Source: Anammoximicrobium sp032229885 (lineage in GTDB: Bacteria; Planctomycetota; Planctomycetia; Pirellulales; Pirellulaceae). From it: a DNA stretch of 11,197 nt. This document shows positions 1 through 4,658 of the stretch, in pieces. Position 1 is the first letter of the stretch. Each line of letters starts with the position of its first letter. Under the pieces are notes generated by a model that saw only the letters and a program-made list of their open reading frames with translations, ran no database searches and was not told the DNA's origin. The DNA is taken from assembly GCA_032229885.1 (NCBI GenBank), contig JAVYAJ010000276.1, positions 1 through 11,197 on the forward strand. The letters run 5' to 3'. A program made the translations under genes and the position numbers.

Positions 1-8
1 AGCAACCG

Positions 9-27
9 TGTTGGCCGAAGGCCAACA
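9..27. repeat. Perfect 8-bp inverted repeat (hairpin)
   Basis: TGTTGGCC at 9-16 and GGCCAACA at 20-27 are exact reverse complements around a GAA loop. There is no T-run on either side, so a classical intrinsic terminator is not supported. It contains one of the three copies of the GGCCTTCGGCCAA word found in this region. Confidence 0.7.
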
Positions 28-140
28 TCAACGTGTCACCGCGGCCCGGATGAATATGGCCTTCGGCCAAAAGAGGCGGGCGCGCGGCGCCAGCCCTGGG
101 GCGTTGCCCCAGGCTACGGTGATCGCAGGCCTTCGGCCAA
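11..140. repeat. Three copies of the 13-mer GGCCTTCGGCCAA
   Basis: The word occurs at 58-70 and 128-140 on the plus strand and at 11-23 on the minus strand. Each copy contains the self-complementary GGCC-TTC-GGCC. The copies are spaced about 50-70 bp apart and are not in tandem. This looks like a dispersed, hairpin-forming intergenic element rather than coding sequence. Confidence 0.65.
92..115. repeat. GC-rich hairpin CCTGGGGC/GCCCCAGG
   Basis: CCTGGGGC at 95-102 and GCCCCAGG at 106-113 form a perfect 8-bp stem with a GTT loop. AG at 92-93 and CT at 114-115 extend it past a bulged C. No T-tract follows. From memory, similar palindromic phrases recur between genes in planctomycetes and some related phyla. 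A genome-wide count would show whether this is one of them. Confidence 0.6.
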
Positions 141-210
141 ACAGATTCTTGGGTTGCGGGCACTGGCCCGCGTTAAGTTGGTGCGGGATTACATTCTGTG
201 CTTGCAGTAG

Positions 211-319
211 CTCTGTGTCCTCTGCGTCTGTGCGTTTCAGCGACATTCCGTGCGCGGACGAACTGGCCGGGCTACATCAAAATACGTTTTGGAAACGCGG
301 AGACGCTGAGGACGCTGAG
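211..319. repeat. Imperfect inverted repeat pair (29 bp arms)
   Basis: The plus-strand sequence at 211-239 and the reverse complement of 291-319 agree at 23 of 29 positions (shared core TCCTC, then GCGTCT and GCGTTTC). The arms are 51 bp apart. Both resemble the CTCTGTGTCCTCTGCGTCT-type low-complexity phrase that I recall between planctomycete genes. Two copies in opposite orientation could be independent insertions of the same element or the ends of one unit. Confidence 0.55.
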
Positions 320-395
320 ATCTCGCCGCCCCGTCTGACGTTCGCCACACGTTGGGGCGCCTCGCCGTTCTGCGCCGTCGAATCATCCCGGCCCG

Positions 396-1097
396 TTATG
401 CTGCCCGCCCGCGCGGCAGACGCCGGGCGGGTGGGATTGCCAGTTCATACAGCCGGGCATTGCCTTGCTTGCCCACTTCGTGGGCCAACCGCATTTTTCG
501 CAGGCAGTAAGCGATTCGTTGCGCGGCCCAACGCGAGACGTCGCAGCTCTGCGCCAACTGGCCCGTGTGAAACGGGGATGGCAGCGTGCTGGGGAGCAAA
601 CGAGTCAAGTCGGCCCCGGAGCGAATACGGTGCACTCGCTGGACGCGTACGAGTTTTTGGTCTTCGATTTCGAAATCGTTCGCCCGCCACCGCCGCCGCC
701 GTCCGTGCCCTGGATAACGCCACTCTTCGATTTCCACCAATGGGACTTCGAGCGACAGATTGGCGTGAGGAAACACCCGAGTAAAGTAGATCAACTCGTG
801 GAAGAGATCGAGGATCTGGCCTTGTTTCGGGCTGCGTCGTCGGCCCAGCACACGCCCCCCGCGCGCATCCTGGCGCACAATCCACTTGCGGCCAACGATG
901 GGCTTGACGACCAGGACGGAATGGGCCTGTACGAGCTGCCGGACTTTGTCGCGGATGGCGGCGAGCGAGCCGTGCTGAATCTCGATCAACTCGTCACCGC
1001 AGACCACGTCGATGCGGAACTTGCCAAGCGGCGCCTCGAATTGCGAGTCTCCGTCCGCATAGATTTCTTTGAGCTGTCGATGAAGCGATGTTTCCAT
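396..1097 (-). CDS. PD-(D/E)XK-like protein with C-terminal winged helix (DUF8091-like)
   Basis: This encodes a 233-residue conserved protein of a type I know from planctomycetes; the DUF8091 label is from memory and unverified. Residues 20-55 carry FRID (D30), then LIEIQ (E39, Q41), then a helix with K51. This matches the D...(E)xK core of PD-(D/E)XK nucleases, with Gln in place of the usual Lys. A strand VLVVKPI follows at 61-67. Residues 100-130 are well-ordered (YFTRVFPH, EVPLVEIEEWRYPG), with a basic HGRRRRWR at 131-138. Residues 168-220 look like a winged helix-turn-helix (FHTGQLA, RWAAQRIAYCLRKM, then a GNARLYEL wing). The start at 1097 was chosen because the conserved sequence begins METSLHRQLK. 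An upstream ATG at 1160 would add 21 Arg/Cys-rich residues and has a GGAG 11 nt before it, so it remains possible. The nuclease function is inferred. Confidence 0.75.
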   Translation of the reverse strand: METSLHRQLKEIYADGDSQFEAPLGKFRIDVVCGDELIEIQHGSLAAIRDKVRQLVQAHSVLVVKPIVGRKWIVRQDARGGRVLGRRRSPKQGQILDLFHELIYFTRVFPHANLSLEVPLVEIEEWRYPGHGRRRRWRANDFEIEDQKLVRVQRVHRIRSGADLTRLLPSTLPSPFHTGQLAQSCDVSRWAAQRIAYCLRKMRLAHEVGKQGNARLYELAIPPARRLPRGRAA

Positions 1098-1167
1098 AGG
1101 GCAGCCGCGCGACGCGAACCCGCACACCCGTCTGAACCGAGACCGCCGCCGGGCGATCATCGCACAG

Positions 1168-1218
1168 TGATCTCCGGATAGTGGCGATCTCCGGATAGTG
1201 GCGATCTCCGGATAGTAT
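1168..1218. repeat. Three 17-bp direct repeats upstream of the PD-(D/E)XK-like gene
   Basis: The unit CGATCTCCGGATAGTGG occurs three times in tandem (1168-1184, 1185-1201, 1202-1218), with one mismatch in the first copy and two at the end of the third. Read on the minus strand, the direction of the gene below it, each copy contains TATCCGGAGATC. The copy nearest the gene places GGAG 11 nt before an ATG at 1160. The position just upstream of a gene encoding a winged helix is compatible with operator repeats, but this is inference. Confidence 0.8.
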
Positions 1219-1322
1219 CGTCGTACCGGCTGCGAAGAGTCCAGAGCGGATTTTCGCGAGGCGCCAGATCGTGTCGAGACGCCGTCGCGCCCGTGCGTCT
1301 ATGTTCGGGCCATCGCCGCTGG

Positions 1323-1386
1323 CTGGCCCCGTCGACCGCTGGCCCCGTCGACCGCTGGCCCCGTCGACCGCTGGTCCCGCCGGCCG
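1323..1386. repeat. 16-bp tandem repeat, three perfect copies plus one degenerate
   Basis: The unit CTGGCCCCGTCGACCG is repeated exactly at 1323-1338, 1339-1354 and 1355-1370. A fourth copy at 1371-1386 has changes (CTGGTCCCGCCGGCCG). The unit shares no sequence with the two neighbouring arrays. Copy number may vary between strains. Confidence 0.85.
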
Positions 1387-1569
1387 CTCGCCCGAGCGCA
1401 CCGTCCCGACAGCTCGCCGTCCGCCCCGGCCCCGATCACGTCGGCCTCCGATCGTGATGCCCGGTCTCTTCGGCCGTGGGCCTGTCACCTGCCCGATCGC
1501 GCCCGACGCCGCAAATCTCCGAGCGCGGCATTCACGCATCAACGCGGTGAACGGGCTCATCTGCGCCTG

Positions 1570-1637
1570 CGGATTCACCTGCGTCGCGGGTTCACCTGCG
1601 TCGCGGGTTCACCTGCGTCGCGGGTTCACCTGCGCCT
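1570..1637. repeat. 17-bp tandem repeat, four copies
   Basis: The unit CGGGTTCACCTGCGTCG is found at 1570-1586 (one mismatch), 1587-1603, 1604-1620 (both exact) and 1621-1637 (two mismatches at the end). It lies about 45 bp beyond the rpsU stop codon. It has no dyad symmetry of note and no unique spacers, so it is a minisatellite-like tract and not a CRISPR. Confidence 0.85.
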
Positions 1638-1680
1638 GCGGGCTCGCAAGGGCCGACGGCCTCGGTTGACGGCCTGTCGT

Positions 1681-1878
1681 CTACAGCCCCGGGGTCATGC
1701 GGAGCCGGCGTGAACGCCGTTCGGCTCGTAGACGCGCCCGCCGCTTGATCTCGCTGGGTTTCTCGTAGTGCTCGCGACGGCGCATTTCTTTTTTGATGCC
1801 GCTTCGTTCCACTAGTTTCCGAAAGCGACGAACTGCCTCCTGAATAGATTCCCGGTCCCGAACAATCAACTTGACCAT
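1681..1878 (-). CDS. rpsU: Small ribosomal subunit protein bS21
   Basis: bS21 is a 30S subunit protein near the mRNA exit and anti-Shine-Dalgarno end of 16S rRNA, where it helps initiation. The 65-residue product has the family pattern: MVKLIVRDRESIQEAVRRFR, then KLVERSGIKKEMRRREHYEKPSE, and an Arg/Lys-rich tail (KRRARLRAERRSRRLR). Length is normal for the family. The ATG at 1878 is preceded on the minus strand by AGAGGAGGACTG, a full AGGAGG motif 4 nt from the start and the strongest ribosome-binding site in the window. The gene stands alone and is transcribed away from the S41 protease gene. Identification is firm. Confidence 0.96.
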   Translation of the reverse strand: MVKLIVRDRESIQEAVRRFRKLVERSGIKKEMRRREHYEKPSEIKRRARLRAERRSRRLRMTPGL

Positions 1879-1882
1879 CAGT

Positions 1883-1888
1883 CCTCCT
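1883..1888 (-). promoter_or_regulatory. Strong Shine-Dalgarno site of rpsU
   Basis: CCTCCT on the plus strand reads AGGAGG on the minus strand, 4 nt before the rpsU ATG. The other five genes have weaker or no such site: AGAGG for the WYL gene, AAAGGA for the NnrS gene, a distant G-run for the protease, nothing clear for the GH42-like gene, and a distal GGAG only for the longer form of the nuclease-like gene. Confidence 0.85.
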
Positions 1889-1969
1889 CTATAAAATGCT
1901 CTCGATTCACGCTAGCACCTCCGTACCGACCCGGCATTCGCGGCTCGATGTCCGTGCCGCAAGACCACT

Positions 1970-1999
1970 AACATACACGAGATCCGACCGTGTTGTCCA
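1970..1999 (-). promoter_or_regulatory. Candidate sigma70-type promoter of rpsU
   Basis: On the minus strand TGGACA (1994-1999, 5 of 6 to TTGACA) is followed after 18 nt by TATGTT (1970-1975, 4 of 6 to TATAAT), with TG just before the -10 hexamer. This would give a leader of roughly 85 nt. It is based on consensus matching only. Confidence 0.3.
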
Positions 2000-2111
2000 G
2001 ATGCCGCCAGCCAGAAAACGGCGGTTCCGTCGTACGGCAACGCGACCGAGCCGTAACCAAACCGCGGATCCGCGGAGCGCGAAACGCCGCGCGTCCGGGC
2101 GTACATCTCTC

Positions 2112-2141
2112 TTGACCGTCGCTATCGATACCGTCTACTAT
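2112..2141 (+). promoter_or_regulatory. Candidate sigma70-type promoter of the S41 protease gene
   Basis: TTGACC (2112-2117, 5 of 6) and TACTAT (2136-2141, 4 of 6) are separated by 18 nt. The start codon at 2216 lies about 75 bp downstream, a plausible leader length. It is the best match in the gap on this strand, but only by consensus. Confidence 0.4.
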
Positions 2142-2215
2142 GTCAGCAGCCATCTGGTTTTGCGGCCTGAGCCCGCATACCGCCGATACCCGTGCCTTCT
2201 GGGGGTTGTGAGCTG

Positions 2216-4282
2216 ATGTTGAATTGTCTTGCGTCGCGTCCGCTTCGTCGTATCGCCGTTTTCGCTTTCGCCGTGGTGCTCGTCGGCCTGTTCGGGACGT
2301 GGGCGTTGCTGACCGCCGACTTGGTCAAACCTCGGCCGAGCGATCGGTACGTCGTCAGCACGATCACGTCCCTGCTGCGTCGCGAACATCTGTCCAAGCA
2401 CCCGTTGGACGACGAGATCTCCGAGCGCGGCCTGAAGTCGTTTCTATCGTCGTTGGACCCGATGAAAATGTACTTCGAGAAGTCGGATATCGACGGGTTC
2501 ATGAAGCACAAAGATGAGCTCGACGACATGCTGATGAACAAGGACATCAGTTTTGCCTATACGGTCTTCGGGCGATTCCTGGCGCGCGTCGACGAGCGAT
2601 TGAAGTTGATCAACGAGCTGCTGAAACAGGACTTCAGTTTCGACGCCCAAGAGACGCTGGCGACGGATTCGAAGACGATCGACTACGCGCGGGACGCCCA
2701 GGAGATTCAGGACCGCTGGCGGCGGCGGATCAAGTACGACTTGCTCGTTCTTAAGAGCGACAAAACAGAAGGCAACGAGGCACGGGAAAAGCTCGGTCGC
2801 CGTTACCAGAACTTCGCGAAACGCATGCACCAGATCGATGCGGACGAGCTGCTGGAGATGTTCGTCACCGCGATTCTGACCAGCTACGACCCGCATTCCT
2901 CGTACATGTCACCCAAGTCCGTCGAGAATTTCCGGATCCTGATGCGATTGAATCTCGATGGCATCGGCGCCGCGTTGCAGATGGAAGACGGATATACGGT
3001 CGTCTCGAAAATCATCCCCGGCGGAGCGGCCGACAAGCAGGGATTGCTGAAACCCAAAGACCGGATCGTCAGCGTCAGCAACGAACAGGGCGAGATGCAA
3101 GACGTCGTCGATATGAAGCTCAACGACGTCGTCGACATGATTCGCGGCGCCGCGGGTACGGTAGTCAAGCTGGGGATTCTACCGGCTGGCAGCAACGAGA
3201 AAAAGATCCTCAGCATCACCCGCGCAAAGATCGAACTGAAGGATAGCGAAGCGCGGGCCGAGATCGTCGAGGATGGCAAGCGGGCAGACGGAACGCCGAT
3301 GCGGATTGGCGTCATCGACCTGCCCAGCTTTTATATGGACATGGAGGGCGCGCGAAACGGCAACGACCAGTACAAGAGCACAACCCGCGACGTCCGCAAG
3401 ATCCTGGACGGGTTTTCTCGCGACAACGTGGACGTGGTCGTCTTGGATCTGCGCCGCAACGGCGGCGGCAGCTTGCCGGAGGCGATCAGCCTGACCGGCT
3501 TGTTCATCGACCAAGGTCCGGTGGTCCAGGTCAAGAATTCCGATGGCGCCGTCGAAGTCCTGGACGACACGGATCGCGGCGTCGCTTGGAAGGGGCCGCT
3601 CGTGGTCTTGATCAGCAAGTTCAGCGCCAGCGCGAGCGAAATTCTCGCGGGCGCGATCCAAGACTATCATCGCGGGCTGATCGTGGGCGACTCGTCCACG
3701 CATGGCAAGGGCACCGTCCAGAGCCTGAAGGACTTGGGAGAGACGCTGTTCCGGATTCCCAATCCGCCCTCGCTGGGCGCGTTGAAAATCACCATGCAGC
3801 AGTTCTACCGCCCCAACGGTGACAGCACGCAGAAAAGGGGCGTGCTCGCGGACATCGTGCTGCCGTCCATCACGGACAACATGGACGTCAGCGAGGCCGA
3901 TTTGGACTATGCCTTAGAGTTCGATCATGTGCGCCCGGCTAACTATTCCCCATATAACATGGTCGATCCTCAGAGCGTCGCGGCGCTCCGCGCGAGATCG
4001 CAACAGCGGATCGCGGGTTCGGACGAGTTTGCCAAGCTGGTCAAGCGGATCGATCGCTATAAGGAACAAAAGGCCCGAAAATCGGTGACGCTCAACGAGA
4101 AGGAATTCTTCGCCGAACGAGCCGAATTGGACGCCGAGAAAGAGGACGAAAAGCAATTCGAGGACCAAGCCGTGGCCAGCGACGAAGTCGTCAGACGCGA
4201 CTATTATATGAACGAGGCGCTGACGATCGCCGCGGACTATGCGCGTCTGCTCGAGACAAACCGGATCGCTTGGCTGCGCTGA
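2216..4282 (+). CDS. prc: Tail-specific (C-terminal processing) protease, peptidase S41, Tsp/Prc type
   Basis: An S41 serine protease that trims or degrades envelope proteins from their C-terminal end on the outer side of the inner membrane. The 688-residue product is close to the length of E. coli Prc (about 680). A hydrophobic segment at about 12-33 is a signal anchor. Residues about 40-230 match the Tsp N-terminal domain (SLLRREHLSKHPLDDEIS, SLDPMKMYF). A PDZ domain spans about 245-335 (PGGAADKQGLLKPKDRIVSV). The S41 core contains VVLDLRRNGGGSLPEA and KFSASASEILAGAIQDY; S472 and K498 (in HGKGTVQ) match the Ser/Lys dyad, with one extra residue between them compared with E. coli as I recall it. 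The C-terminal 100 residues are charged and helical, like the Prc C-terminal domain. ATG 2216 was chosen over GTG 2192 because the anchor then sits at the N-terminus. The ribosome-binding site is weak. No NlpI-like partner gene is nearby. Confidence 0.93.
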   Translation: MLNCLASRPLRRIAVFAFAVVLVGLFGTWALLTADLVKPRPSDRYVVSTITSLLRREHLSKHPLDDEISERGLKSFLSSLDPMKMYFEKSDIDGFMKHKDELDDMLMNKDISFAYTVFGRFLARVDERLKLINELLKQDFSFDAQETLATDSKTIDYARDAQEIQDRWRRRIKYDLLVLKSDKTEGNEAREKLGRRYQNFAKRMHQIDADELLEMFVTAILTSYDPHSSYMSPKSVENFRILMRLNLDGIGAALQMEDGYTVVSKIIPGGAADKQGLLKPKDRIVSVSNEQGEMQDVVDMKLNDVVDMIRGAAGTVVKLGILPAGSNEKKILSITRAKIELKDSEARAEIVEDGKRADGTPMRIGVIDLPSFYMDMEGARNGNDQYKSTTRDVRKILDGFSRDNVDVVVLDLRRNGGGSLPEAISLTGLFIDQGPVVQVKNSDGAVEVLDDTDRGVAWKGPLVVLISKFSASASEILAGAIQDYHRGLIVGDSSTHGKGTVQSLKDLGETLFRIPNPPSLGALKITMQQFYRPNGDSTQKRGVLADIVLPSITDNMDVSEADLDYALEFDHVRPANYSPYNMVDPQSVAALRARSQQRIAGSDEFAKLVKRIDRYKEQKARKSVTLNEKEFFAERAELDAEKEDEKQFEDQAVASDEVVRRDYYMNEALTIAADYARLLETNRIAWLR

Positions 4283-4658
4283 GCCGACAGGGCGTCGCAC
4301 GGCCCGTAACGGAATCTCGCGACGCAGGGGCTTTGATCTCGGTAGGATGCGCCCGGACGATCGCGGTCGAGGCCGGATTTTCGCAGCCGTTGTGCGCTTC
4401 TCGAGGGTGCGCCGACGGCGCGGCGCCCGTCGCCGCGGCCGTACGTCATCGGCGCCAGCCCGTGCTCGATTTTCGAGGCGACGCCGACGGTGCACCCCAG
4501 CGTAACCCAGCGGCGTGATGCCGCCGCGCATCCGGGGCGCCCGCCGGCGGTAGCCCCCCGCCGACCGCCGTCGAACATGCGCGTGAATCCAGCCGCAACG
4601 AGGGCCCTCGCTTGCGTCGAGCCCACCCCCAGCCATCATCTCACAAGATCCGTCCACC
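4283..4658. other. GC-rich non-coding gap
   Basis: No gene is supported in these 376 bp. It contains GC-rich inverted repeats but no T-run typical of an intrinsic terminator. No consensus-like promoter was found for the GH42-like gene that follows, and no Shine-Dalgarno site precedes its ATG. Confidence 0.5.
4413..4432. repeat. GC-rich hairpin CGACGG/CCGTCG
   Basis: CGACGG (4413-4418) and CCGTCG (4427-4432) form a 6-bp stem with an 8-nt loop, about 130 bp after the protease stop codon. It could stop or stabilise the protease transcript, but without a T-tract this is weak. A smaller stem GCGGC/GCCGC lies at 4510-4524. In sequence this GC-rich, some such stems arise by chance. Confidence 0.35.

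Larger units (their letters stand above)
1..395. other. Non-coding region with hairpins and dispersed repeats
   Basis: I see no convincing gene here. Open frames exist on both strands, but their translations are rich in Arg, Pro and Ala and resemble no family I know. The stretch holds a perfect 8-bp hairpin at 9-27, a second hairpin at 92-115, three copies of a 13-mer, and a pair of inverted imperfect copies of a CTCTGTGTCCTCTGCG-like phrase. Such mosaics are, as I recall, common between planctomycete genes. The region lies downstream of the minus-strand gene that ends at 396, so transcripts from that gene would run into it. Confidence 0.6.
1098..1680. other. Non-coding region with three tandem repeat arrays
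   Basis: About 580 bp between two minus-strand genes, with no gene I can support. Open frames here translate to Arg/Pro/Gly-rich strings caused by the repeats. It holds three short arrays with unrelated units: 17 bp at 1168-1218, 16 bp at 1323-1386 and 17 bp at 1570-1637. No T-rich terminator for rpsU was found next to its stop codon at 1681. Confidence 0.6.
1879..2215. other. Divergent intergenic region between rpsU and the S41 protease
   Basis: This 337-bp gap separates two genes read in opposite directions, so it must hold the promoters of both. One sigma70-like candidate is visible for each direction. No gene is supported: the open frames through it have no recognisable product. Confidence 0.6.

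Noticed and set aside
8..784. Long plus-strand open frame at the left end
   Set aside because: Its second half is antisense to the nuclease-like gene and its first half crosses hairpins and repeats. Composition is typical of a chance frame in GC-rich DNA.
1570..1637. CRISPR array
   Set aside because: Units are directly adjacent with no unique spacers, and no cas genes are present.
1271..1669. Plus-strand frame of 132 codons across the tandem repeats
   Set aside because: The translation is Arg/Pro-rich and is produced by the repeat units; there is no ribosome-binding site or family-like pattern.
1640..1680. Intrinsic terminator after rpsU
   Set aside because: Only GC-rich partial stems (GGCCG/CGGCC) are present and no T-run follows on the minus strand.
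2192..2215. GTG start for the S41 protease
   Set aside because: It would add eight residues before the signal anchor; the ATG at 2216 gives a normal N-terminus.
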